From the NCBI RefSeq assembly GCF_031085175.1, contig NZ_JAVHUY010000015.1, forward strand, positions 124,001 through 188,000: 64,000 nt of DNA, given 5' to 3'. Shown here one piece after another: positions 15,433 through 23,707 of the stretch (position 1 is its first letter; each line of letters opens with the position of its first letter). The translations under genes and the position numbers were made by a program. Origin of the DNA: Phytohabitans maris (GTDB lineage Bacteria; Actinomycetota; Actinomycetes; Mycobacteriales; Micromonosporaceae). The notes beneath the pieces were generated by a model. It saw nothing but the letters and a program-made list of their open reading frames with translations, searched no databases and had not been told where the DNA came from.

Positions 15433-17730
15433 TCATGGTTTTTCCTCCGTACCCGGGATCGGGCGGATGTTGAAGTTGTCGCGGAAGACGTTGTCGGGGT
15501 CGTAGCGCCCCTTCAGCTCGCGCAGCCGGCGCAGCGTCGCGGGCGGGAACGCGTCGGCGAGCCGCTCCGGCCGCTGGTCGGTCTCGAAGCTCAGGTACAG
15601 GCCGTCGAAGTGCTCGCTCAGCCCGTCCCAGAGCCGGTCCAGCCGCTCCCGGTCGACGCCCATCGCGATGACCGAGAAGCCGGCGTCGCGGTGCGCGTAC
15701 GCCGTGGCGTCCGGGTCGACGTCGGCGACGGCGCCGCCGACCGTACGCAGCTGGAAGAAGTAGACGACGCCGCTCGTCAGCAGCCGCTCGGCCGCCTGCG
15801 CGAACGCCGGCGTCACCTCGCGGACGAACGCCGAACGGGAGACCGGCTCACCGCGCCCCTGGTGCTCGGCGTCCGGGGCCATGCCCATCACCTCCGCGTA
15901 CGGCGCGATCACCACCTCCTGCTGAAACATCGGCGCGATCTGGGCGAACGGCTGGAGCTGGGCGATCACCGTGTCGGGGTCGGCGGAGTCGACCATCCCG
16001 TACAGCTGGGCGACCGCCGGCTGGCCGCGCCGGGGCGGCCCCATGACCAGGAACGCGGTCGTGTCGCGCGGCGCCGTGGAGGCGACCTCGCCGAACCGGC
16101 GCAGGAAGCCCGCCATGTCGCTGGCCACGAAGCCGAGCTGGGCCCAGCCGACCGCGCCGACCTCGTCGACCTCGAACTCGAACGAGGTGACGATGCCGAA
16201 GTTGGCACCGGCGCCGCGTACGGCCCAGAAGAGGTCGGGGTTTTCCGTGTCGCTGGCCCGCACGACCGAGCCGTCGGCGAGCACCATCTCGACCGCGCGC
16301 AGGTGGTCGATGGTCAGCCCGTGCTTGCGGCCGAGGAAGCCGATGCCGCCGGCGGTGGCCAGGCCGCCCACGCCCACCCCGCCGTAGTCGCCGGAGGTGA
16401 GCGCCCACCCGTACGGCGAGAGGGCCGCGGCGACCCGCTTCCACCGGGCGCCCGGCCCGATCCGGACCCGCCGGGTGGCCTCGTCGAGCACCTCGACCGC
16501 GTCGAGCGCGCCGAGGTCGATGACGATCCCGCCGTCGTTGGTGGAGCGGCCGCTGATGCCGTGGCCGCCGCTGCGCACGCCCATCGGCAGGTCGGGGTGG
16601 CGGCGGGCGAACGCGAGCGCCTCGGCGACCTCGGCGGTGCTGCCGGGGCGCAGTACGACGCCGGGGGAGCCGCCGCGCATGTAGTTCGCCCGGACCCGGG
16701 GATAGTCGATGTCGCCCGGCTCGACGGCGGTCCGCGCGAGCGAGCGCGGCAGGCCGTCGTAGTCGATGCCGGTGCGCCGCTTGGCACGCGCCGCGGCGCC
16801 GCGGACCGGACCGGTGGGCAGCGGCGCCGGCAGCGCGGCGTCGACCGCCGCGCGCAGCGCCGGGACCACCTCGCGGGCGAAGCGCTCCAGCGCCTCCGGG
16901 TCGTCGCAGATGAGGACGAACGTGCCGGCGCCGTCCTCGACGGCGAGCGGGAGCAGGTCGTCGACCCAGGCCCGGGGCGGCCCCTGCAGGAAGCCACGCC
17001 GCTCGTCGCCGAAGGTGCCGGCGATGTTGACCAGGCGGCGGATCTCAGCCGGGTCGCGGCCCGCGGCGGCGGCCGCCTCGTCGATGATCTTGTTACCGGC
17101 GCGGAGGTCGCCGGGCCCCAGGTGGCCGAGCGTGACCACCCAGCCGTCCGCCTTGCGCCCGATCAGGCGCAGCACGCGGCGCTCACGGCCGCCCAGCCAG
17201 ATCGGGACCTGGTGGCGGGGGAGCGGGCCGCGCCCGACCGCGTCGATCCGGTAGTGCTCGCCGGCGAAGCACAGCGGCGTGGGCTCGCCGGCGTCGAGCA
17301 TGCCGCGGACGACGTCGACGGCCTCGGCGAGGGCGTCGACCGCGCCGTCCGGGTCCAGCCGCGGGCCGCCCATCGCCTCGATCGCGTCCCAGGACCCGTC
17401 GGGCGCGGTCCCGTCCGGCTCGGCGCCCGCGCCCAGCGCCAGGTCGAGCCGGCCGCCGGAGAGCAGGTCGAGGCTGGCGGCCGCGCGGGCCAGCACGGCC
17501 GGCTGGCGCAGCGGCACGCTGAGCACGTTTGCCGCGATGTGGATCCGCTCGGTCCTGCCGGCGACCCAGGACATCAGCGTCCAGGTGTCGTGGAGGTCGG
17601 GCTGGAAGGGGCGATCCTGGAACGTCACCAGGTCGTAGCCGAGCTCCTCGCTGCGCCGGGCGAGCGTGACGGCGTCCTCCCCGGTGGGGGTGATGAAGGT
17701 CCCGAACTCGAGCGGATGACCGTAGTTCAT
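15433..17730 (-). CDS. Fusion of LLM flavin oxidoreductase and FAD-linked berberine-bridge-type oxidoreductase
   Basis: 765 residues carrying two flavoenzymes. Residues 1-310 are luciferase-like (FGTFITPTGEDAV; LDLLSGGRLDLALGAGA; VPIWLGGRERRVLRLIGRK). Residues 325-765 are an FAD-binding PCMH domain (MGVRSGGHGISGR, with His390 as the likely covalent flavin site; YGGVGVGGLATAGGIGFLGR) ending in the BBE motif YDPDNVFRDNFNI. Nothing breaks the frame, so this is a true fusion rather than an assembly error. Two redox steps on one substrate, or flavin transfer between domains, are plausible but unproven. The gene is divergent from a MarR regulator and followed by the homologous single-domain LLM gene. 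Confidence 0.88.
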   Translation of the reverse strand: MNYGHPLEFGTFITPTGEDAVTLARRSEELGYDLVTFQDRPFQPDLHDTWTLMSWVAGRTERIHIAANVLSVPLRQPAVLARAAASLDLLSGGRLDLALGAGAEPDGTAPDGSWDAIEAMGGPRLDPDGAVDALAEAVDVVRGMLDAGEPTPLCFAGEHYRIDAVGRGPLPRHQVPIWLGGRERRVLRLIGRKADGWVVTLGHLGPGDLRAGNKIIDEAAAAAGRDPAEIRRLVNIAGTFGDERRGFLQGPPRAWVDDLLPLAVEDGAGTFVLICDDPEALERFAREVVPALRAAVDAALPAPLPTGPVRGAAARAKRRTGIDYDGLPRSLARTAVEPGDIDYPRVRANYMRGGSPGVVLRPGSTAEVAEALAFARRHPDLPMGVRSGGHGISGRSTNDGGIVIDLGALDAVEVLDEATRRVRIGPGARWKRVAAALSPYGWALTSGDYGGVGVGGLATAGGIGFLGRKHGLTIDHLRAVEMVLADGSVVRASDTENPDLFWAVRGAGANFGIVTSFEFEVDEVGAVGWAQLGFVASDMAGFLRRFGEVASTAPRDTTAFLVMGPPRRGQPAVAQLYGMVDSADPDTVIAQLQPFAQIAPMFQQEVVIAPYAEVMGMAPDAEHQGRGEPVSRSAFVREVTPAFAQAAERLLTSGVVYFFQLRTVGGAVADVDPDATAYAHRDAGFSVIAMGVDRERLDRLWDGLSEHFDGLYLSFETDQRPERLADAFPPATLRRLRELKGRYDPDNVFRDNFNIRPIPGTEEKP

Positions 17731-17775
17731 CAGTGGGCTCCCGGCCGGTCAATTAGGTGGTGGCACAGATCGTAT

Positions 17776-17788
17776 TCATCACAGATGA
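17776..17788. promoter_or_regulatory. Candidate MarR operator between divergent genes
   Basis: TCATC-ACA-GATGA is a 5-bp inverted repeat midway in the 95-bp gap between the flavoenzyme fusion gene and the MarR gene. The region is AT-rich and suited to hold both promoters. The arms are short, so confidence is limited. Confidence 0.4.
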
Positions 17789-17825
17789 TAGTCGCAACCG
17801 CGCGTCGGTCGGTATGATTCCCGTC

Positions 17826-18332
17826 ATGACGACCCCGCGCCCCGCCTACGACGGCGACTTCGGCTGGCACCTGGGGGTGCTGCTCAGCGGCTACCAGAGC
17901 CTGGTCGTCACGGTTCTCGGCGACTTTCCGCACGGCCCGCGGGGCTACCAGACGCTCGCCGCCGTGGTCCACGGCGACCAGCCGAGCCAGCTCGCGCTCG
18001 CCACCCACCTGGGCATCGACCGCACCGTGATGACCTACCTGATCGACGACCTGGTCGAGGCCGGCCTGGTCGAGCGCCAGCTCAACCCGGCCGACCGCCG
18101 CCAGCGCAAGATCGTCGCCACCGCGCGGGGTCTGGGGACGTACCGGGACCTGGAGCGGCGCGTCCGGGAGGCCGAGGACACGCTGCTCGGCGCGCTGGAG
18201 CCGGCCGAGCGGCGGGCGCTGCGGCACCTGCTCCGCCGGGTCGCCTGCGACGTGCGCGACATCGAGCCGGCGACCGACCCGTGCGAGGCCGTCGGCGCCA
18301 CGCTGGAGGGGAGCGCGAAAGCGCGCGGCTGA
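17826..18332 (+). CDS. MarR-family transcriptional regulator
   Basis: 168-residue dimeric winged-helix regulator: LATHLGIDRTVMTYLIDDL as the recognition region and NPADRRQRKIVATARG as the wing (the DxR motif of MarR proteins). ATG 17826 was chosen over upstream in-frame starts because the family N-terminus begins there. It is divergent from the flavoenzyme fusion, so it most likely represses that operon and itself and responds to the flavoenzyme's substrate. Confidence 0.88.
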   Translation: MTTPRPAYDGDFGWHLGVLLSGYQSLVVTVLGDFPHGPRGYQTLAAVVHGDQPSQLALATHLGIDRTVMTYLIDDLVEAGLVERQLNPADRRQRKIVATARGLGTYRDLERRVREAEDTLLGALEPAERRALRHLLRRVACDVRDIEPATDPCEAVGATLEGSAKARG

Positions 18333-18344
18333 GACCGGCCGGGC

Positions 18345-19490
18345 TCAGCCGGTGGCGACGAAGGCCGGATTGCTCATCAGGAACTCGGGCAGCGTGCCGT
18401 CGCGGACCGAGGTGAGCATGCGCATCGTGTCCGGGGTCAGCTCCTCGTACGCCTGCCCGCCGATCGTCTCCGAGGCGAACTCGCCGGCGTTGGTCTTGAC
18501 CAGGATGAGGTCGTTGGCGGCGAGACCGCGGAACGTGAAGAGGAAGTCTTCGATCGGCACGCCCTGGGTGTCCAGCACGAACGCCTTGCCCGCCGCCTCG
18601 ATCACGCGGTTGAGCTTGCCCGGGTCGGTCAGCACGCCGGTGCTCGTCGCCTCCTTGCCGATCGCCTTGAGCAATTGCTGCTGGTGGCGCTGGCGGCCGT
18701 AGTCGCCGTCCGGCAGGCTCTTGCGGATGCGGGCGTAGTCCAGCGCCTCGATCGCCGACATCCGCCGGCAGCCCTTCTCGTGCACGAGCGGCTTGGCGCC
18801 CGGCGGCAGCCCCTGGATGCCGACGCCTTCCTTGTACCAGCCGCGGACGAGCTTGCCGTCCGGCGTCACTCCGATGTGGATGGACTCGGCGCGGGTGTCG
18901 ACGCACATGTCGACGCCGCCGAGCTCCTCCACCACCGACTCGAAGCCGGCGAAGTCGATGATCGCCGCGCCGTTGAACGTGATGCCGGTGAGCTCGTTGA
19001 TCGTCTTGGCCAGCAGGTCGAAGCCGCGGGCCCGCTTTTCCAGCTCGGTGCCGGGCCCCTCGTACCCGGCGGCGAAGGCCGCGTTGACCTTCGCGGTGCC
19101 GCCGGCGTAGCCGTTCTTCGCGTACGCCGGGATCCGCACCCGGGTGTCCCGGGGGATGGAGACCAGGTAGGCCTGGTCGTGGCTGGCCGGGATGTGCAGG
19201 ATGATGATCGTGTCGGAGCGGGCGCCCTCCTCGTCGCTCCCCTCCCGCTCGTCGAGGCCGACCAGCAGCAGGTTGACCGGCCCGTCGATGTCGTTACCCT
19301 TGGCCCGGGCCGCCGCCCCGGCCGCGCCGTCGATCAGCGTCGTCTGGGTGATGTCGGAGGTGACGTGGGAGATCAGCACCCGCGATCCGACGATCACCGT
19401 GCCGCTCGTGACCATCAGCACCGCGCCGACCACGACCGCCAGCCTTGCCCAGAGCGGGGGTTTTCGTCGCGTTCGCGCGGCGTGCGACAT
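18345..19490 (-). CDS. LytR-CpsA-Psr (LCP) family cell-wall glycopolymer ligase
   Basis: 381 residues. A single N-terminal membrane helix (RLAVVVGAVLMVTSGTVIVG) anchors a large extracytoplasmic LCP domain: NLLLVGLDEREG, ARSDTIIILHI and VSIPRDTRVRIP with conserved Asp and Arg residues for pyrophosphate and metal binding, then a second core containing GRQRHQQQLLKAI. LCP enzymes transfer lipid-linked glycopolymers such as arabinogalactan or teichoic-type chains to peptidoglycan. The gene stands alone, convergent with the MarR gene (13-bp gap). Confidence 0.92.
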   Translation of the reverse strand: MSHAARTRRKPPLWARLAVVVGAVLMVTSGTVIVGSRVLISHVTSDITQTTLIDGAAGAAARAKGNDIDGPVNLLLVGLDEREGSDEEGARSDTIIILHIPASHDQAYLVSIPRDTRVRIPAYAKNGYAGGTAKVNAAFAAGYEGPGTELEKRARGFDLLAKTINELTGITFNGAAIIDFAGFESVVEELGGVDMCVDTRAESIHIGVTPDGKLVRGWYKEGVGIQGLPPGAKPLVHEKGCRRMSAIEALDYARIRKSLPDGDYGRQRHQQQLLKAIGKEATSTGVLTDPGKLNRVIEAAGKAFVLDTQGVPIEDFLFTFRGLAANDLILVKTNAGEFASETIGGQAYEELTPDTMRMLTSVRDGTLPEFLMSNPAFVATG

Positions 19491-19578
19491 GGGCGGGCTC
19501 CGTTCAGGGACGGCGTACGACGTCAGCGAAGCTACGTCCGCTCCCTGAAGGATCGCTGAGAGTATCGGCGTGCCGCCG

Positions 19579-20565
19579 TCACCCGCTGTGAATGGGCGTG
19601 TCGACCACGTCCGCCGCCGGCCGGCGCGGGGTCGGCCAGCCGGGCTGCCCGTACCCGAGGCGCAGGACCATCTGCGGGCTGCCGAAGCGGCTCAGGGCGG
19701 TGCGCAGGCGCTCCCGGGCGGCGGCGACCTCGATCGGCTGGGACAGCATCGACGCGGCCAGCCCGGCGTCGGTCGCGGTGAGCAGCACCCGCTGCAGCGC
19801 CTGCCCGGCGGTGATCCGGTCCACGGGAGTGTCGCCGGCGGCGCCGAGCACGGCCACCAGCGGCTCCGGCTCGAAGTCCCGTCCGGGCGCCCGGACCTGG
19901 TCGCCGAACGGCCGCTGCGGCAGCAGGTCCCACGGCTCGGCGACCGGGCCGCCGGCGCGTACGGGCACGCCGTCCGGGGCCGGGCCGTGGCGGGTCCAGG
20001 CGGCGATCTCCGCGCGGTAGCCGGGGTCGCGTTCCAGGACGCGGTTGGCGCCGCGGGCCAGCTCACCGAAGGCGGCCACGGCCGCGGTGCCGACCACCAG
20101 GTCGAGCCAGCCGCCCTCGGCGCGGGCCGCCTCCACGAGCCGCCAGCGGACCGCACCGGGCACCGGCTCGTGCGAGAACGGCATCCGGCTGCTGTGCCGG
20201 CGCGGCACGGCGGCGAGCAGGGCCCGCTCGGCGGGGGTGGCCAGCGCCGGCTCGTCCGGCTCCAGGCGGGCGACGACGTCTGGTTCGTCCGTGTACGGAC
20301 GGATCCGTACCCGGGCCGGCGCGCCCTCGGCGACGAGCGCGAGCCGCAGGTTGAACACGGCGGCGCCGCAGGCGAGGTGCGCGGCCCAGTCGCCGAGGTC
20401 GCCCAGGCCGGCGACCGGGAGCGGCCGGCCGCGTTCCACCCGGACCTCGATACCGCCGTCGCGCAGCCGGAACCGCCACGGCTGGCTGTTGTGCATCGAC
20501 GGAGCGCGGATGGCGGCCGGGAGGGCCGCCGCCAGGAGCTCGGGGGTATAGCCCGGGGTGGTCAT
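19579..20565 (-). CDS. Acg-family nitroreductase-like protein
   Basis: 328 residues from ATG 20565. It matches the duplicated nitroreductase fold of the Acg group: APSMHNSQPWRFRL at the N-terminus, PRRHSSRMPFSHEPV, and the C-terminal LRLGYGQPGWPTPRRP. In mycobacteria Acg belongs to the DosR hypoxia/NO dormancy regulon and is thought to bind and sequester FMN rather than act as a classical nitroreductase. The short upstream region contains repeated GGGAC/GTCCC half-sites, consistent with a DevR-like control site (inference). No dosR gene is in the window. Confidence 0.85.
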   Translation of the reverse strand: MTTPGYTPELLAAALPAAIRAPSMHNSQPWRFRLRDGGIEVRVERGRPLPVAGLGDLGDWAAHLACGAAVFNLRLALVAEGAPARVRIRPYTDEPDVVARLEPDEPALATPAERALLAAVPRRHSSRMPFSHEPVPGAVRWRLVEAARAEGGWLDLVVGTAAVAAFGELARGANRVLERDPGYRAEIAAWTRHGPAPDGVPVRAGGPVAEPWDLLPQRPFGDQVRAPGRDFEPEPLVAVLGAAGDTPVDRITAGQALQRVLLTATDAGLAASMLSQPIEVAAARERLRTALSRFGSPQMVLRLGYGQPGWPTPRRPAADVVDTPIHSG

Positions 20566-20608
20566 CCGACAAATCTGCGGCATCGCGGCGCCGGCCGTGC
20601 AGGGCCAG

Positions 20609-20639
20609 AGGTCCCGACCGGCCGGGACGCGCGGGACCT
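20609..20639. promoter_or_regulatory. Nested GTCCC/GGGAC inverted repeats upstream of the Acg-like gene
   Basis: AGGTCCC (20609-20615) pairs with GGGACCT (20633-20639), and inside it GTCCCG (20611-20616) pairs with CGGGAC (20623-20628). The 75-bp gap is the only promoter space for the Acg-like gene. The motif resembles dormancy-regulator boxes in other actinomycetes but could also be a terminator for the phosphatase gene upstream. Confidence 0.4.
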
Positions 20640-20640
20640 T

Positions 20641-21861
20641 TCAGGCGGCCGCGGCGGTCCGCCGGATCGCCAGCAGGGCGATGTCGTCGCCGGGGCGTTC
20701 CTCGGCGAGGGCGGCCATCACCGTGTCGCAGACGACCTCGGCGGGGCCGGGCGTGACCGCCGTGCGGAGGCGCTCCAGGCCGGCGTCGATCACCTCGTCG
20801 CGGCGCTCGATCAGGCCGTCGGTGTAGCAGACCAGCACCGAACCGGCCGGAAGCGCCAGGTCGGTGCTGCGGCGCCTGGCCAGCCGCCCGCCGAGCCCGA
20901 GCGGGAGGTCGACCCGCGCCTCGGCCAGCACCGCCGGCCGGCCGGGGGCCGCGAGGACCGGGCGGAGGTGGCCGGCGAGCGACATCCGGACCGTCTCCCG
21001 GTCCGGGGAGATCATCGCGTACAGCACGGTGGCCAGGTGGCCGGTCTCGAAGTGGTGCACCTTGCGGTCGAGCAGGCTGAGCGCCTCGGCCGGGTCGTCG
21101 CAGACCAGGCTGTACGCCCGGAGCGCGCTGCGCAGCCGCCCCATCACGACCGCCGAGCGCAGCCCGTGCCCGGAGACGTCGCCGATCACGACGCCGAGCC
21201 AGCCGCTGGGCAGGGTGAAGACGTCGTACCAGTCGCCGCCGACGCCGGCGTCGTGGCCGGGTATGTAGCGGGCGGCGATCTCCACGCCGGCCGTCTCGGG
21301 CAGGCGGGTCGGCAGCAGGCTGCGCTGCAGCGCGAGCGCGGCGGTGCGGTCGATGCTGCTGGCCCGCGCCTGGGAGGCGGCGCTGGCCCGGTCGGCGGCG
21401 ACCTGGAGCAGCCGTACGTCGTCCGCGGTGAACCGGCTGGGCTCGAGGGAGCCGACGTGCAGTACGCCGATCACCTCGCCGGCCGCGAACACCGGCACGC
21501 CCAGCAGCGACCGGATGCCGGCCGCCGGCAGCAGCGGGTTGGCCACGTCGTCGGGGCGGACGTCGGCGAGCCGTACCGGCTGCTTCTCGGCGGCGACCCG
21601 GCCGGCGAACCCGTGCCCCACGGACAGCCGGAAGCCGTCCCGGACCTCCTGCCCCAGCCCTTTCGCCGCGGTCGCCACCAGCTGCTGGGCGTGCGGGTCG
21701 AGCAGCAGGAGCGCGGCGGTGTCGGCACGCAGCACGTCGCGCACCCGGTCGAGCAGCTCGTCCAGCATCTCGTCCGGGTCGAGCTGGGACAGGGAGGTGT
21801 CGGTGAGCGCCTCGATGCGGCGCAGCCGCTCGTCGCTCCCCGCACCCGACCCGTCGATCAC
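20641..21861 (-). CDS. GAF-domain PP2C/SpoIIE-type serine phosphatase
   Basis: About 406 residues from GTG 21861. A GAF sensor domain covers about 20-165 (LRADTAALLLLDPHAQ; GHGFAGRVAAEKQPV; IRSLLGVPVF) and a SpoIIE-like PP2C phosphatase covers about 190-400, with metal-ligand motifs GGDWYDVF, GDVSGHG and CYTDGLIER and C-terminal RPGDDIALLAIR. Such proteins dephosphorylate anti-anti-sigma factors in partner-switching pathways in response to a signal bound by GAF. An RsbW-like kinase is encoded divergently about 150 bp away, which supports that role; the anti-anti-sigma partner is not in view. Confidence 0.9.
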   Translation of the reverse strand: MIDGSGAGSDERLRRIEALTDTSLSQLDPDEMLDELLDRVRDVLRADTAALLLLDPHAQQLVATAAKGLGQEVRDGFRLSVGHGFAGRVAAEKQPVRLADVRPDDVANPLLPAAGIRSLLGVPVFAAGEVIGVLHVGSLEPSRFTADDVRLLQVAADRASAASQARASSIDRTAALALQRSLLPTRLPETAGVEIAARYIPGHDAGVGGDWYDVFTLPSGWLGVVIGDVSGHGLRSAVVMGRLRSALRAYSLVCDDPAEALSLLDRKVHHFETGHLATVLYAMISPDRETVRMSLAGHLRPVLAAPGRPAVLAEARVDLPLGLGGRLARRRSTDLALPAGSVLVCYTDGLIERRDEVIDAGLERLRTAVTPGPAEVVCDTVMAALAEERPGDDIALLAIRRTAAAA

Positions 21862-21961
21862 GGCAGAAGCGTAGTACCGGGGCCGGGTGTGCACACCACC
21901 GGTCACAAAAGGGCGGGTTTGGTTTCGTGGGGCTGGGTACATTCCAGCGTGCAGTGATCCG

Positions 21962-22006
21962 CGTCGTGGTGAACGGACCGCGGGGTCGTGGTGAACGGAC
22001 GGCGGG
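21962..22006 (+). repeat. Short direct repeat upstream of the RsbW-like gene
   Basis: The 16-mer GTCGTGGTGAACGGAC occurs twice in tandem, about 22 bp apart, in the divergent promoter region of the phosphatase and kinase genes. It might be a regulator site or a small slippage duplication. Confidence 0.5.
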
Positions 22007-22012
22007 AAGGGA

Positions 22013-22456
22013 GTGGACGCTGTGGTCGGGCGCTCGGCAGACCGCCGTCTCGCCCCCGACGTGCGGCCACTGCTCCACGTCGCGGTCGTCCCCGGGCGGC
22101 TGCCGGCCCTGCGCCTGCAGGTGGAGGCGATCGCGCGCGACCGCGGCATGTCCCCGGACCGGGCCAGCGACTGGGTCACCGCGGTCAACGAGCTGATGGC
22201 GAACGTCGTCCGGCACGGCGGCGGCACCGGTGACCTGCGCATCTGGCTGGAAGGCGACCTGTTCTGCGAGATCCGGGACCACGGTCCCGGCTTCATCGCC
22301 GAGCCGTACGTCGACCGCAGCGACCGCCCCGCCCCCTCCGGCGACGGCGGCATGGGGCTGTGGATCGCCCGGCAGATGAGCGACGGCATGGAGATCGACA
22401 GCGGTCCCTCCGGCACCGTGGTCCGGATCCGCACCCGGATGGACGCCGGCGCATAA
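22013..22456 (+). CDS. RsbW-like ATP-binding anti-sigma regulatory kinase
   Basis: 147-residue GHKL-fold ATPase of the anti-sigma (HATPase_c_2) class. N-box NELMANVVRHGG, G1 box RDHGPGF and G2 box GGMGLWIARQM are all present. Such proteins bind a sigma factor or phosphorylate an anti-anti-sigma factor. GTG 22013 follows GGGAAGGGA. Divergence from a SpoIIE-type phosphatase suggests a partner-switching pair. The target sigma factor is not identifiable here. Confidence 0.88.
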   Translation: MDAVVGRSADRRLAPDVRPLLHVAVVPGRLPALRLQVEAIARDRGMSPDRASDWVTAVNELMANVVRHGGGTGDLRIWLEGDLFCEIRDHGPGFIAEPYVDRSDRPAPSGDGGMGLWIARQMSDGMEIDSGPSGTVVRIRTRMDAGA

Positions 22457-22537
22457 GTCCGGGCGTACCGGGCAAGCAATTCCCATGGCAGTGGTCGTCG
22501 TCGGCACATCGCCGTACCCGACTTCTAGGGGGAACCA

Positions 22538-23059
22538 GTGCAGGCACGCATACGAGTCCTCGGACACGCGGTACACCCCATGCTGGTGGTGTTTCCGCTC
22601 GCGCTCTTCGTCACCGGCACCATCTTCGACCTGATCCACCTGGCCAGCGACAACGGCACGTTCGCCGAGGTCGGCTTCTGGATGATCTCGGCCGGCATCA
22701 TCGGCGCGGTGCTCGCCGCGCTCACCGGGTTCGCCGACTGGACCAAGATCCCGTCCGGTACCCGCGCCAAGCGCGTGGGGCGCGTCCACGCCGCGCTCAA
22801 CTCGGTCATGCTCGTGCTCTTCGCCATCTCCTGGCTGGTCCGGGTGGACAACACGAACCACGCGGCCAGCGCCGGCGCGTTCACGCTCGAGGTGATCGCG
22901 GTCGCGGTCGGCGGCGGCGCGGCCTGGCTCGGCGGCGAGCTCGTCGACCGGCTCGGCATCGGCGTGCACGAGGGCGCCAACCCGGACGCCCCCAGCTCCC
23001 TGGCGGGCGCCGGCGCGACGCGCGGCGCGACCGGGAGGCCGCGTGCCTCTCACCCGTGA
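22538..23059 (+). CDS. DUF2231 four-helix membrane protein
   Basis: 173 residues. It starts with the DUF2231 signature HAVHPMLVVFPLALFVTG, then has four membrane helices in all (22-45, 50-65, 88-103, 115-130 approximately) and a hydrophilic tail from about 145. The conserved histidines in the first helix suggest metal or haem binding in the family, but the role is not established. GTG 22538 is preceded by AGGGGGAA. Confidence 0.85.
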   Translation: MQARIRVLGHAVHPMLVVFPLALFVTGTIFDLIHLASDNGTFAEVGFWMISAGIIGAVLAALTGFADWTKIPSGTRAKRVGRVHAALNSVMLVLFAISWLVRVDNTNHAASAGAFTLEVIAVAVGGGAAWLGGELVDRLGIGVHEGANPDAPSSLAGAGATRGATGRPRASHP

Positions 23060-23164
23060 CCGCGCGGACTCCGCCGTGGACCGCCGGGCCGGCCGCCACC
23101 GGTAGTGACCGGGGCCACACCCGGCGGCCGGTCGGGCCGGCGCGGGCGGGGTGATGATGGGCAG

Positions 23165-23650
23165 ATGACGATCTACGAGATCCCGGTCCGCTCCCTGGCC
23201 GGGGAGCCGGCCTCGCTCGCCGACTACCGGGGCCGCGCGCTGCTCATCGTGAACGTCGCCTCCAAGTGCGGCCTCACCCCGCAGTACGCCGCCCTGGAAC
23301 GGCTGCACGAGACCTACGCCGGGCGCGGGTTCAGCGTGCTCGGCGTGCCCTGCAACCAGTTCGGCGGCCAGGAGCCGGGCACCGCCGAGGAGATCGCGGA
23401 GTTCTGCTCCACCACGTACGGGGTGACCTTCCCGCTGCTGGAGAAGACCGAGGTGAACGGCCCCGGCCGGCACCCGCTCTACGGCCTGCTGACCGCCGTG
23501 CCGGACGCCGAGGGCGAGGCCGGCGACATCCAGTGGAACTTCGAGAAGTTTCTCGTCTCGCCCGGCGGCGAGGTCGTGCGCCGCTTCCGCCCGGGCACCA
23601 CGCCCGACGACCCGGAGCTGGTCAAGGTCGTGGAGTCCGAGCTCCCGTAG
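23165..23650 (+). CDS. Glutathione peroxidase family (thioredoxin-type) peroxidase
   Basis: 161 residues. Catalytic Cys35 lies in NVASKCGLTPQY, Gln69 in PCNQFGGQEPG and Trp in IQWNFEKFLV, completing the tetrad. Cys81 (EFCSTTYG) sits where the resolving cysteine of thioredoxin-dependent GPx enzymes is found. It should reduce peroxides using thioredoxin, since actinomycetes lack glutathione. ATG 23165 begins the family N-terminus (TIYEIPVRSL). Confidence 0.93.
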   Translation: MTIYEIPVRSLAGEPASLADYRGRALLIVNVASKCGLTPQYAALERLHETYAGRGFSVLGVPCNQFGGQEPGTAEEIAEFCSTTYGVTFPLLEKTEVNGPGRHPLYGLLTAVPDAEGEAGDIQWNFEKFLVSPGGEVVRRFRPGTTPDDPELVKVVESELP

Positions 23651-23663
23651 ACGCCGACGCGCC

Positions 23664-23691
23664 CCGGCCGGCGGGTACGGCCGCCGGCCGG
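23664..23691. terminator. Bidirectional hairpin between convergent genes
   Basis: CCGGCCGGCGG (23664-23674), a 6-nt loop and the exact complement CCGCCGGCCGG (23681-23691) form an 11-bp GC stem 14 bp after the peroxidase stop and 17 bp from the convergent lipoprotein stop. There is no U-tract, as is common in actinomycetes. Confidence 0.7.
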
Positions 23692-23707
23692 TGCGCACCC
23701 CCGATGG

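Noticed and set aside
20063-23698. 1211-codon minus-strand open frame
   Set aside because: Spans several well-identified genes on both strands and has low-complexity Arg/Ala/Gly composition, so it is a shadow frame.
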